A stretch of DNA of 64,000 nucleotides from Mesorhizobium sp. M4B.F.Ca.ET.058.02.1.1 (GCF_003952505.1 NZ_CP034450.1:1860001-1924000); one strand, 5' to 3'. Shown: positions 44,938 through 51,696, numbered from the stretch's first letter. The notes: a model not told the origin generated them from the sequence alone. Translations and numbers: made by a program.

Positions 44938-46118
44938 CAGTCCACCTTCATCTCTTCAGCCGCCGGCTTGCCGATCAGCGCCACGGCTTCGGCACGCGCC
45001 ACCCGCTTGGCCAGGGCGTGCTTGTAGCCCTCCATGTTGTTGACCTGGACGTAGAGGTCCTTGCGGTCGGCGGCCGGCAGACGGTGGAAGTCTTCGGTGC
45101 GGAGGAAGGCTTCGAGCTTCTCGTAGCGTTCGGTGAGTTGGGAGAGTTCCAGCTTGGTACGGTCGAGCCAGGTGCCCCAGACCATCTTAGCATCCTCGGG
45201 CTTGCTCGCCTCCTCGGCCGGCTTGAAGGGGCAGAGATCCTTGTCGGCCAGTCGCTCGTTAAGCCGGTCGCGGAGAGCGACGTGAGCGCGGTAGATGGCA
45301 TGCCAGTCTGCGTCGGTGTCGTGCTCGATGCCAACTTCCTTGGCATCCTCGGTGACGTAGGCAACCAGGAATGGCTCGGCATCCTCTTCTTCATCGAGAA
45401 TGACGATGAGTGGTTTGGTGCCGCTGGTCTGGCTCGCCGTCCCGGACCCTTCCGCGCTTGCGGCTGCCGGCTGCGCCTCGGCCGCGCGCACGGGCCGGTA
45501 GGCTCGCTCGAACACGTCCTTGGGGGACCAGGAGACGTAACCCTTGAAGATGTCGGTGTTGGGCTTGTCGCGGGGGTCGGCGTATTCGACCAGGTAGCCA
45601 ATATCGTCACCATCCTCGTCGGCCGGTAGCTGCCAACCACGAAGAAAGTTGTATTCGAGCCGGCTCATCACCTTGGCGTTGATCACCTTGGTTCCGATAT
45701 AGGTGTGCATGTTGGGGCCGGGCGCAATGGCGCCTTCCAACAGCTTCTGGTCGCGGGCGATGCGGCTCTTCAGCTCGTAGCCCATCAGCGCCCACATCTT
45801 GTTGACGGCATCGGTGCGCGCCAGGCGCTGGCCGATCTCGGCATTGAAGTTGGCCGGGTCGGCGCACGCGCTCTGTCCCAGGACGGTGAAACCGTTCCAC
45901 AGGCGCAACACACAGATGGTCAGGAGAGCCAGGTCAGCTGGCGTTCCCTTGATAGCGTTCTGTCCAGAGGTACTTGCGTAATCCTGGTTGGACTGCTGGT
46001 CGCCCTGCGATGCGGTGAAGTAGTGCTCGGAGATGATGGCCGCGTTGACGGCCTCGAGAGTCACGCGCTCGCCAGCGCTCTTCTCGATCAGCTCCTGTTC
46101 AGTGACGGGCTTGTTCAT
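44934..46118 (-). CDS. N4 gp49/Sf6 gp66-domain protein with long C-terminal extension
   Basis: A 394-residue protein. Residues ~15-120 are the N4 Gp49/Sf6 gene 66 domain: VTLEAVNAAIISEHYFTASQ, LALLTICVLRLWNGFTVLGQ, SACADPANFNAEIGQ and the KMWALMGYELKSR end. The remaining ~270 residues are unusual for this family: a YxxD-rich beta segment, an Ala/Ser linker, and a helical C-terminus (LERAYRPV and LTERYEKLEAFLRTEDF). An AAGGGA site precedes the ATG. The domain function is unknown in N4, and the extension may be a fused second protein. Confidence 0.8.
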   Translation of the reverse strand: MNKPVTEQELIEKSAGERVTLEAVNAAIISEHYFTASQGDQQSNQDYASTSGQNAIKGTPADLALLTICVLRLWNGFTVLGQSACADPANFNAEIGQRLARTDAVNKMWALMGYELKSRIARDQKLLEGAIAPGPNMHTYIGTKVINAKVMSRLEYNFLRGWQLPADEDGDDIGYLVEYADPRDKPNTDIFKGYVSWSPKDVFERAYRPVRAAEAQPAAASAEGSGTASQTSGTKPLIVILDEEEDAEPFLVAYVTEDAKEVGIEHDTDADWHAIYRAHVALRDRLNERLADKDLCPFKPAEEASKPEDAKMVWGTWLDRTKLELSQLTERYEKLEAFLRTEDFHRLPAADRKDLYVQVNNMEGYKHALAKRVARAEAVALIGKPAAEEMKVDW

Positions 46119-46152
46119 TTTGAAATAATCCCTTGTTGAAAATGGATGATAA

Positions 46153-46405
46153 TCAGCGACGGCGATCGGCGCTGTACTGGGTCATGAGCTCGTCGTGCTC
46201 TTTGCTTTTTTGGGATCTTGACCAGGGTCCGCCAGCCGGGAGCGATCTCATGGGTCCAACCCCTGGCGTCGACGATCAGATGCCCGTTGGCGCCGTAGTC
46301 CGGATAGGGGACATTCTTCTCAGACACCGCGTCATGCACCTCGTACTTGGCGCCGTCGGGGTAGGTGTACTGGCGCCGGTGTTCGTTCTCGATCTGCTTG
46401 GTCAT
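46153..46405 (-). CDS. Small late protein with apparent frame break at A6
   Basis: Starts MTKQIENEHRRQYTYPDGAK with AAGGGAAATAAT upstream. Sequence is normal through WRTLVKIPK, then frame zero becomes Arg-rich with A/T third positions and runs to a stop at 46115. The +1 frame after AAAAAA (46204-46209 area) reads SKEHDELMTQYSADRRR and stops at 46153, with strongly G/C third positions as in neighbouring genes. The corrected protein is about 84 residues. One extra A, or a +1 slip, would explain it. Frame zero also creates an ATGA overlap with the next gene, which argues weakly for the uncorrected form. Confidence 0.6.
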
Positions 46406-46414
46406 ATTATTTCC

Positions 46415-46486
46415 CTTGCATTATCCGTTGTGGTTTATAAGATAATCGACGTAGGTTTTAGACCACTATTAGTTTCATAATGCAAG
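46415..46486. promoter_or_regulatory. Divergent control region with 10-bp inverted repeat
   Basis: CTTGCATTAT (46415-46424) and ATAATGCAAG (46477-46486) are perfect inverted copies on either side of the late/early divergence. Each arm contains a -10-like ATAAT and lies just upstream of the ribosome site of the adjacent gene. Likely divergent promoters or an operator; GATAATC also occurs at 46441. Confidence 0.5.
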
Positions 46487-46497
46487 AGGGATTTTTT

Positions 46498-46722
46498 ATG
46501 AACGTAATTCGGGATTATCTCCCATGGCTGATGTCAGCCATAACCATCTACATGACGGTCCTCGCCGGGAATAAGTCGCGGCGGGCTTGGCTGATCGGCC
46601 TGGGGAGCCAGGGGCTCTGGCTGACTTGGATCATTTCGTCCGGGGCTTGGGGCCTGCTGCCGGGGTGCTTTGCCCTGACGATCGTCTACGCCCGCAACCA
46701 TCTCAAGTGGAGGAAGTCCTGA
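46498..46722 (+). CDS. Small membrane protein, 74 aa
   Basis: First plus-strand gene after the late block. MNVIRDYLPWLMSAITIYMT and two further hydrophobic parts (AWLIGLGSQGLWLTWIISSG, LLPGCFALTIVYARNHL) give two or three helices. AGAGGG precedes the ATG at 46498. Its stop shares a base with the next start. Looks like a PQ-loop-type miniature or a small phage membrane protein; function unknown. Confidence 0.7.
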   Translation: MNVIRDYLPWLMSAITIYMTVLAGNKSRRAWLIGLGSQGLWLTWIISSGAWGLLPGCFALTIVYARNHLKWRKS

Positions 46723-46823
46723 TGGAACAGGTCCTCACCGAACTGCTTCGCCAGTGGCTGCCTTTGGGTGGCGCCTCGGTGGCTTTCATCGCCACCTACT
46801 TCCTGCTCAGGCACTTCGCCTGA
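46722..46823 (+). CDS. Tiny membrane protein, 33 aa
   Basis: MEQVLTELLRQWLPLGGASV followed by AFIATYFLLRHFA: one membrane helix. TGATG overlaps at both ends and GGAGG upstream support translation. Function unknown. Confidence 0.6.
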   Translation: MEQVLTELLRQWLPLGGASVAFIATYFLLRHFA

Positions 46824-47095
46824 TGAGCCAGGAAGCAAAGACCCTCGCCCCGACGCTGAGCGACGATGAGATCGAGGACATCCTGGAAGGCCAGGAACCA
46901 ATGGAGCCGATGACCGTCTGCATCGACTCACCCTACGGCAACCTGGTCCTGCCGATCGCCATGATGATGGACAAGTTCGGCAATCCTACCGAGATCGAGT
47001 ACGACACGAAGACCCTGCTCTGTGGATCCGCGGAGCTCGGCTGGTACGAGATCGACGTCGAGGCCGGCTCCTGGGTGAAGCCCACTCTCCATTAA
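46823..47095 (+). CDS. Hypothetical protein, 90 aa
   Basis: Acidic protein MSQEAKTLAPTLSDDEIEDI, with a beta-rich body (DSPYGNLVLPIAMMMDKFGN, SAELGWYEIDVEAGSW). Coupled to the tiny membrane gene through TGATG. No family recognised. Followed by a terminator and the long gene-free region. Confidence 0.65.
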   Translation: MSQEAKTLAPTLSDDEIEDILEGQEPMEPMTVCIDSPYGNLVLPIAMMMDKFGNPTEIEYDTKTLLCGSAELGWYEIDVEAGSWVKPTLH

Positions 47096-47130
47096 ATCAT
47101 AATGATAGACAGCGATTAATTCGATTTCAG

Positions 47131-47160
47131 AGGGGGCTTGCCAAGTGCGACCCCCTTTCT
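47131..47160 (+). terminator. Terminator after first early operon
   Basis: AGGGGG (47131-47136) pairs with CCCCCT (47151-47156), followed by TTCT. A small inner CTTG/CAAG pairing is possible. Confidence 0.65.
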
Positions 47161-47279
47161 CTATGCTTATGTCATCCTGATTTGCGGAACCCCCGCCTAC
47201 CCCTGTCGAATTCCTCTCCTCTCTTTCCCTAAGAAAGAAAATAAAGAGAAGGAAAAGACGGACGGGCGAAGCTATAGGT

Positions 47280-47296
47280 GAATCCTGTAAGGATTC
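47280..47296 (+). promoter_or_regulatory. Candidate vRNAP hairpin promoter 1
   Basis: GAATCCT-GTA-AGGATTC: perfect 7-bp stem with 3-nt loop. N4 virion polymerase promoters are 5-7-bp hairpins with a 3-nt loop whose central base is a purine on the template strand; the complementary loop here is TAC. No gene start is close, so this is the least certain of the five. Confidence 0.4.
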
Positions 47297-47463
47297 CCCC
47301 ACCCAGCTATAAGAAACCCACCCAAACATTATAACCATAATCAATACCACAGTGATTAGAAAATCATTATGGGAAAATCCCGCGCTATATTTTTGGGGGA
47401 TTTAATAGGTAATCATTAAGCCCATTATCTGGTTCATTATATAAATAATATTATATAATTAAT

Positions 47464-47555
47464 CGCAGTACGGATTTTGTGATAATTACGTCCAGCATTA
47501 TGGGAAAAATATTATAATTATTTTCGCAGTACGGGAAATCCCATAGTTACGTTCT
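47464..47555. repeat. Direct repeat, CGCAGTACGG plus TTACGT
   Basis: CGCAGTACGG at 47464-47473 and again at 47525-47534 (61 bp apart), each followed about 10 bp later by (A/G)TTACGT. Spacing is near six helical turns. Possible protein-binding or end-processing site. Confidence 0.5.
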
Positions 47556-47677
47556 GACGTAGTATTCACACCGGGGTACTCCCCATCATCTTCAAGTACC
47601 CCCCGGGTGTGCATCCCATCACACCCTCACACCACCCCGGTGCTTCGCTCCTTCTGGTTCATCTGGCTCATCGGATG

Positions 47678-47690
47678 CGGGCTTCGCCCG
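47678..47690 (+). promoter_or_regulatory. Candidate vRNAP hairpin promoter 2
   Basis: CGGGC-TTC-GCCCG: 5-bp stem, 3-nt loop (GAA on the template strand, purine centre), 43 bp before the gene at 47733. Position and form fit an early promoter. Confidence 0.45.
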
Positions 47691-47732
47691 TTCTGGATCA
47701 TTCATCATCCTCAACCATTGGAGCTTATCATC

Positions 47733-48059
47733 ATGGCTACTGTTCTCAGCGCTTCTAACGCTACTGCAACGTCTATCCTCAGCACGGTGCAGACGCTGGC
47801 TATCACTGCACAGCGTACCATCAACACGGCAGCTGCCGGGCTTGACATGCTGGACACATACGTCGAGGACGCAAGGACTCGTCAGGTCGACGCATCGAAG
47901 ATCGCTCGTCATCACTATCGCAAGAACCTTTTGCTCGAGGCATCCATCGAGCAGGCCCGCAAGGAGCAGCAGCTCACAAGGGAGATCGGCAACGATCAGG
48001 TGCTCAGCAAACTGTTCTCTGACAATCACGCAGAACTGGAGGCGCTCTTCGCCTCCTAA
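47733..48059 (+). CDS. Early helical protein, 108 aa
   Basis: MATVLSASNATATSILSTVQ opens a mostly helical protein, with ARTRQVDASKIARHHYRKNL, EQARKEQQLTREIGNDQV and an acidic end LEALFAS. GGAG is 10 bases upstream of the ATG. It is the first gene after the gene-free region and so probably among the first expressed. Coiled-coil character; no family recognised. Confidence 0.72.
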   Translation: MATVLSASNATATSILSTVQTLAITAQRTINTAAAGLDMLDTYVEDARTRQVDASKIARHHYRKNLLLEASIEQARKEQQLTREIGNDQVLSKLFSDNHAELEALFAS

Positions 48060-48072
48060 TACCACTCTGTGG

Positions 48073-48090
48073 TCTAGGCTTCGGCCTAGA
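48073..48090 (+). terminator. UUCG-loop hairpin after early gene
   Basis: TCTAGGC (48073-48079), loop TTCG, GCCTAGA (48084-48090): a very stable tetraloop hairpin 14 bp past the stop. T tract downstream is weak (GGTATTTTC). Confidence 0.6.
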
Positions 48091-48128
48091 TCACCGGTAT
48101 TTTCTCGATAGTATATTCTAATTATCGA

Positions 48129-48147
48129 GTTAATGCGCAGCATTAAC
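48129..48147 (+). promoter_or_regulatory. Candidate vRNAP hairpin promoter 3
   Basis: GTTAATGC-GCA-GCATTAAC: perfect 8-bp stem with a 3-nt loop (TGC on the template strand, purine centre). About 280 bp before the gene at 48426. Confidence 0.45.
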
Positions 48148-48193
48148 CACGAGGGCATGACGAGCGAAGCGAGTCATAACCGAGTGAGTTAAT

Positions 48194-48211
48194 CCCACAC
48201 GATAATGTGGG
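48194..48211. repeat. CCCACA-N6-TGTGGG hairpin, copy 2 of 3
   Basis: Same 6-bp stem as at 1926-1943, loop CGATAA. Confidence 0.6.
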
Positions 48212-48377
48212 GACAAATCCCCTGAATCAGATCATGTTCAACCCAACACAGCTGAGCTGCGTTGAGTTCAAGGCACACGACGTAGGGCCATTCGCTTCCC
48301 GCAAGGGCACACTGGCTTAGCTCTACCGGATCTGCATGCCTTGGGCTCTGCCCAGCTCAGCCGTAGGCCACGACCGA

Positions 48378-48390
48378 GATGCGTAGCATC
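48378..48390 (+). promoter_or_regulatory. Candidate vRNAP hairpin promoter 4
   Basis: GATGC-GTA-GCATC: 5-bp stem, 3-nt loop (TAC on the template), 36 bp before the ATG at 48426, a good distance for an early promoter. Confidence 0.5.
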
Positions 48391-48425
48391 GAGAGAGTGA
48401 GCTCCCAAACCTTGGAGACTGCACA

Positions 48426-48632
48426 ATGGACCGCTCGTCCAATCGCACTCGCATGCCTGCTGTCGAATATACGATCACTCACTTCTCGAGTGATCCGCTC
48501 GCACAGCTCAATCATCAGGCTCACGGATCACATTCGTGGGTCGACGATGAGTTCGACCACTTCGCTGATGAGGACACGTTCCTCCATCACGATCGGCTCG
48601 CTCCCATCTGGGAGATGACCAATGCCCGCTAA
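48426..48632 (+). CDS. Small acidic early protein, 68 aa
   Basis: MDRSSNRTRMPAVEYTITHF followed by an unusual His/Asp-rich centre (LNHQAHGSHSWVDDEFDHFA). Could bind metal, but no known motif. TTGGAG lies upstream. Overlaps the next gene by 11 bp. Confidence 0.62.
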   Translation: MDRSSNRTRMPAVEYTITHFSSDPLAQLNHQAHGSHSWVDDEFDHFADEDTFLHHDRLAPIWEMTNAR

Positions 48633-48855
48633 GAAGCCCTTGGACTTCGAGCTCGATACCGACTTCAAAGCCTTGAAGCAGGTCGAGGTCGAGCATGATC
48701 GCATGCTCACCATCAAGCCCGTCTATAAGCTGATCGATCTCATTCTAATGATGTCGATCTGCGCTGGCATGGGCTTCGGTGCCATGGCGCTCTACGATCG
48801 CGCACTCGATCGTGGTCCGGTCATCTGCTCGGTCACCGCAGGGACCTGTCCCTGA
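48622..48855 (+). CDS. Single-span membrane protein, 77 aa
   Basis: Charged N-terminus (MPAKKPLDFELDTDFKALKQ), one membrane helix (LIDLILMMSICAGMGFGAMA), and a short outside part with two Cys. Coupled to its neighbours by overlapping starts and stops. Early envelope protein of unknown role. Confidence 0.65.
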   Translation: MPAKKPLDFELDTDFKALKQVEVEHDRMLTIKPVYKLIDLILMMSICAGMGFGAMALYDRALDRGPVICSVTAGTCP

Positions 48856-49001
48856 TGAACCAGATCCTCGCAGACGGGGCATCGCTCTATGAGCTCTTGT
48901 GGCTGATACCGATCATCGCGGCATTCGCGGTGATCAACGTGCTCTGGATCCTGTTCATCGATCGTATCTTCGACCGGGTCGAGGACAACGTCGATGAGTG
49001 A
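48855..49001 (+). CDS. Tiny membrane protein, 48 aa
   Basis: MNQILADGASLYELLWLIPI then AAFAVINVLWILFIDRIF: one long hydrophobic helix and an acidic tail. Starts on the upstream stop (TGATG) and overlaps the next gene by 8 bp. Too short for most gene callers. Confidence 0.6.
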   Translation: MNQILADGASLYELLWLIPIIAAFAVINVLWILFIDRIFDRVEDNVDE

Positions 49002-49140
49002 GATCCTCATCGAGCCAGAATGGGACAAGACCATCGCCGAGATCTCAACGTGGCTTCGTGCCACCAAGCAGATCGCGTTCACACCGCGGTCTGGCAAGCC
49101 ATTCATCGTCCATCCAAAGCGCATCTCGATGAGGCGCTGA
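48994..49140 (+). CDS. Small protein, 48 aa
   Basis: MSEILIEPEWDKTIAEISTW and a basic C-terminus (RSGKPFIVHPKRISMRR). Overlaps the upstream gene. Small, amphipathic, unknown; of the type that inhibits host proteins in early phage regions. Confidence 0.55.
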   Translation: MSEILIEPEWDKTIAEISTWLRATKQIAFTPRSGKPFIVHPKRISMRR

Positions 49141-49155
49141 ACCAAGGAGACCATC

Positions 49156-49296
49156 ATGTCAGTTCGCAAGGCTGACCTCGTTCGCGAGAACATCGTCAAG
49201 CAAATGGACGATGCTCGCAGCTGTGGTGATGAGGAAGAATTCGAGCGTCTTCGCAAAGAACTGGAATACCTCGACACTCATCGCAGCGAATATTGA
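49156..49296 (+). CDS. Small helical protein, 46 aa
   Basis: MSVRKADLVRENIVKQMDDA, then EEFERLRKELEYLDTHRSEY: two short amphipathic helices. AAGGAG lies 6 bases upstream of the ATG. Unknown function. Confidence 0.6.
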   Translation: MSVRKADLVRENIVKQMDDARSCGDEEEFERLRKELEYLDTHRSEY

Positions 49297-49370
49297 TCGC
49301 TTTCTCTGGTTGGCGCTTCGCGCCTTCCGGACTGTTCAACCTCAAACCAAAACACATGGAGCTACCACTC

Positions 49371-49784
49371 ATGTCCATCCTCGATTTCACTGCACCGAAG
49401 ACCCAGCAGACCAGCCGCACGCCGTTCGCCGGTCTCACCAGCGTCGGTCATGCCAACTATGGCGAACGTCCCAAGGCCAAGGTCTGGCTGAACGTCGGCT
49501 ACGAGAAGAACGGCAAGTTCATCAACCTGCCGATCGGCCTGCCCATCGACACCATGGAAGCGGGCGAAGTCCGCGGCCAGAACGAAGACTGGGTCAAGCA
49601 GCGCACAGCCCAGAACGAGCTGCTCAAGGCTCTGCAGGCCATGGGCGCCGCCTTCGCGCCGGGTCAGGAAGAGACCATCAACCTGACCATCAAGCTGCGC
49701 CGTGTGAACGAGCAGCTCGAGGTCGCCAAGGACCAGAACGAATACTCGTTCGATCCGGCCTCGCTGCTGGTCGCCGCCGAGTAA
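49371..49784 (+). CDS. Early protein of unknown function, 137 aa
   Basis: ATG 49371 follows GGAG at 9 bases; an upstream in-frame TTG at 49293 is not needed. The protein (MSILDFTAPKTQQTSRTPFA, VWLNVGYEKNGKFINLPIGL, LKALQAMGAAFAPGQEETIN) has a beta-rich first part and a helical middle. High GC at third positions marks strong coding. It is followed by a perfect terminator, so it closes an operon. No domain recognised, although NVGYEKNGKFINLPIGLPID is widespread in small phage proteins. Confidence 0.72.
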   Translation: MSILDFTAPKTQQTSRTPFAGLTSVGHANYGERPKAKVWLNVGYEKNGKFINLPIGLPIDTMEAGEVRGQNEDWVKQRTAQNELLKALQAMGAAFAPGQEETINLTIKLRRVNEQLEVAKDQNEYSFDPASLLVAAE

Positions 49785-49793
49785 ACCTCAACC

Positions 49794-49826
49794 GGGAACC
49801 AAGGATAAAACCTTGGTTCCCATTTC
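49794..49826 (+). terminator. Perfect terminator
   Basis: 11-bp perfect stem (49794-49804 with 49811-49821), loop ATAAAA, then ATTTCATTTTT. Confidence 0.9.
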
Positions 49827-49869
49827 ATTTTTCACCGACGGTATCACCGTCTAATCCGGGATCATCACC

Positions 49870-50334
49870 ATGAAAATGCTCAGCTTTTTCTTCGCTGCTT
49901 TCGCTCTCATCGCCTCGTCGATCATCCCGGCCAATGCGGCAACCGCGCTCTGGGAAAAGCAGGGCGCCTGGGAAATCTATGGCGACACCAGCACCGACTC
50001 GTGCGGAGCCATGGTCCAATACGACAATGGCCTCACGCTCAGCGTGCTGTTCCTCGACAACACGGCCGCGATCGCCATCGTCTGCACATCGGTGACCAAG
50101 GGCCAGTCCTATTCGGTCAAGGTCGGCGTCTCAACCGGCGAACATGGGACTCTCGAGGCTGTTGCGTCCAGCAACGACACCGTGATGTTCCTCAACATCA
50201 ACCAGAACACCGTCAAGGCACTCGTCAAGGCGCAAGTGATCTACATCGAGGGTCTCGGCGGCTTCGATCTCACCGGATCCAAGGCTGCCATGGCTTCGGC
50301 CTGGCAGTGCTACGAGACGCTCAACAGCTTCTGA
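49870..50334 (+). CDS. Secreted/periplasmic protein with signal peptide
   Basis: A 154-residue protein with a clear signal peptide MKMLSFFFAAFALIASSIIP and cleavage after ANA. The mature part begins ATALWEKQGAWEIYGDTSTD and contains three Cys (DSCGAMVQ, IVCTSVTKG, WQCYETL). This layout resembles the small invasion-associated or SIP-like periplasmic proteins of alphaproteobacteria. A phage-encoded exported early protein may alter the envelope or block superinfection. Followed by a gene-free stretch. Confidence 0.72.
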   Translation: MKMLSFFFAAFALIASSIIPANAATALWEKQGAWEIYGDTSTDSCGAMVQYDNGLTLSVLFLDNTAAIAIVCTSVTKGQSYSVKVGVSTGEHGTLEAVASSNDTVMFLNINQNTVKALVKAQVIYIEGLGGFDLTGSKAAMASAWQCYETLNSF

Positions 50335-50389
50335 AGATTACCGATCGGGATTGATCTCCCATCGGCCAAACCTCAGCTCCTAACCATCG

Positions 50390-50404
50390 CCTGTGATGCA
50401 CAGG
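50390..50404 (+). promoter_or_regulatory. Candidate vRNAP hairpin promoter 5
   Basis: CCTGTG-ATG-CACAGG: perfect 6-bp stem with 3-nt loop (CAT on the template, purine centre). Confidence 0.45.
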
Positions 50405-50734
50405 TCGCGAGCCAGCATAGGAGTAACGCATGTGTATGTGACCCTTCGGGGACTCTCGTACCGTTCGCTCTGGCCATATGTGCCAGTCATAGCGCCCTCA
50501 TCAACCACCGCTCATCCGAGCACATCTGGCGCATCGGACTTGAACTAATCTCTCAATTGGCCAATCAGCAACCGACGATAACATCAAGGCTGCGGGGCCA
50601 TAATACCCATCGCTGAATGCGCGCCCAGACACCGGCGTTAACTGTGACCGTGAGCCAAACACGCAAAATGGGGTCGAGCAGAGGACTGAAGCAAAGCCGG
50701 TTGGTCTCCGTTATCGGACCTCATACGTACAACT

Positions 50735-50774
50735 GAGGGGCGCTCTTCCTGACCGGGAGCGTCCCTCCTTTTAA
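50735..50774 (+). terminator. Terminator
   Basis: 11-bp stem with one G-T pair (50735-50745 with 50757-50767), then CCTTTTAATT. If transcription starts at the hairpin at 50390, it would define an RNA of about 360 nt. Confidence 0.75.
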
Positions 50775-50808
50775 TTCATAATCGATAGACAGACAGGAGC
50801 CTGAGCTA

Positions 50809-51234
50809 ATGAAGGAAATCCTTGAATTCTCTGGCGAATATCGCTGGCTGTCCAACTTCTTCATGGTCCATGTGACCATCGGGCAGTTGACGTTCGCCAG
50901 CACTGAGCACGCCTACCAGGCTGCCAAGTCGCTCGACCCAGTGGACTGGAAAGATGTTATCGAATGCGTCTCGCCAGGCGCTGCAAAGCGCATGGGCAGG
51001 AACGTCACGCTCCGGCCAGACTGGGAAGACATCAAACTCGATGTCATGCGCGAGATCACCGCGGCCAAGTACGACCAGCATCCTCATTTGCACGCCAAGC
51101 TCATGGCCACCAAGGGCATGAATTTGGTTGAGGGCAACCACTGGGGTGACACCTTCTGGGGCGTCTGCCGCGGTAAGGGCGAGAACCATCTCGGCCGCAT
51201 TATTATGGAATATCGAGACAGACATTTTCCTTAA
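50809..51234 (+). CDS. NADAR (YbiA/DUF1768) domain protein
   Basis: A 141-residue single-domain NADAR protein. Landmarks are EYRWLSNFFMVHVTIGQLTF, ASTEHAYQAAKS, WEDIKLDVMREITAAKYDQH and NHWGDTFWGVCRGKGENHLG, including the conserved SNF, E-H-A-Y-Q and W-G motifs. NADAR enzymes are N-glycosidases; some cleave riboflavin intermediates, others remove ADP-ribose from guanine in DNA, reversing DarT-type toxins. A phage copy could therefore counter DarTG-like defence; which substrate applies cannot be told from sequence. ATG 50809 begins the operon after a terminator; the AGACAGGAGC site fits. Confidence 0.9.
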   Translation: MKEILEFSGEYRWLSNFFMVHVTIGQLTFASTEHAYQAAKSLDPVDWKDVIECVSPGAAKRMGRNVTLRPDWEDIKLDVMREITAAKYDQHPHLHAKLMATKGMNLVEGNHWGDTFWGVCRGKGENHLGRIIMEYRDRHFP

Positions 51235-51358
51235 AAATAATCAGGAAAAATGCCTGTGGATAACCCCGGAAAGTAGGAATCGATTTGACTTCGGTTCCTA
51301 TTATCTAAATACCAATTCAACATTTTCGAAAAAATCGGCTGTAAGGAGCCTAAACCCT

Positions 51359-51571
51359 ATGTCGTGGAAACCAGAGGTGTTCGTCGAAGGCAAATGGTCT
51401 CGCAATGGCCTGGTCTTCGCTACCAAGGAAGAGGCCGAGGCCAACGCCAAGGACCTGATGTGGCGCTGGACGATGGTCCAGGATTCGCGTGCCGCGGAGA
51501 GTACCGATCCGGTCAACTACACCTACATCGGCGGCGAGCTGAAAGCCGTCCAGCAGGAAGCCAGCACATGA
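51359..51571 (+). CDS. Small protein, 70 aa
   Basis: MSWKPEVFVEGKWSRNGLVF, ATKEEAEANAKDLMWRWTMV: the common phage fold in which a short sheet is followed by an EAEA helix. AAGGAG precedes the ATG by 10 bases. Unknown function. Its stop overlaps the next start (ACATGA). Confidence 0.65.
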   Translation: MSWKPEVFVEGKWSRNGLVFATKEEAEANAKDLMWRWTMVQDSRAAESTDPVNYTYIGGELKAVQQEAST

Positions 51572-51696
51572 TCAGTTATCTCACCGGCGGCAATCTCTGC
51601 TACGGCCAGCCCGTCAACATCCTCGGGCTGGTCATGACCATCGTGGTGGCTCTTGTCATCAAGGACATAATCAAAAGTCTTTGGAGGAACCGATGA
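51568..51696 (+). CDS. Tiny membrane protein, 42 aa
   Basis: MISYLTGGNLCYGQPVNILG followed by one helix LVMTIVVALVIKDIIKSLW and a basic end. ATGA overlap with the upstream gene. Unknown. Confidence 0.58.
   Translation: MISYLTGGNLCYGQPVNILGLVMTIVVALVIKDIIKSLWRNR

Larger units (their letters stand above)
47096..47732. other. 637-bp gene-free AT-rich region, likely genome-end/early promoter region
   Basis: No convincing gene. It holds a terminator, two hairpins with 3-nt loops, direct repeats of CGCAGTACGG and of CATTATGGGAAAA (47365 and 47496), and long A/T runs (47400-47465). It separates the last late genes from the early genes, where N4-like linear genomes have their ends and terminal repeats. 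The contig reads through without a break. Confidence 0.6.
48060..48425. other. 366-bp gene-free region with several hairpins
   Basis: Contains a 7-bp UUCG tetraloop hairpin (48073-48090), two 3-nt-loop hairpins, and one CCCACA-N6-TGTGGG element. No coding-like frame is seen. Probably terminator plus promoters or a structured leader RNA for the next operon. Confidence 0.55.
50335..50808. other. 474-bp gene-free region with hairpins
   Basis: No coding-like frame of useful length. It carries a 3-nt-loop hairpin near its start and a terminator at its end. No T-loop or anticodon arrangement of a tRNA is found. A structured non-coding RNA between them is possible. Confidence 0.55.

Noticed and set aside
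47096..47732. CRISPR-like repeat array
   Set aside because: Only two copies of short repeats with unequal context; no regular spacer pattern.
50335..50808. tRNA or tRNA-like element
   Set aside because: No T-loop consensus, acceptor stem or CCA-type end could be found; also no tRNA elsewhere in the window.
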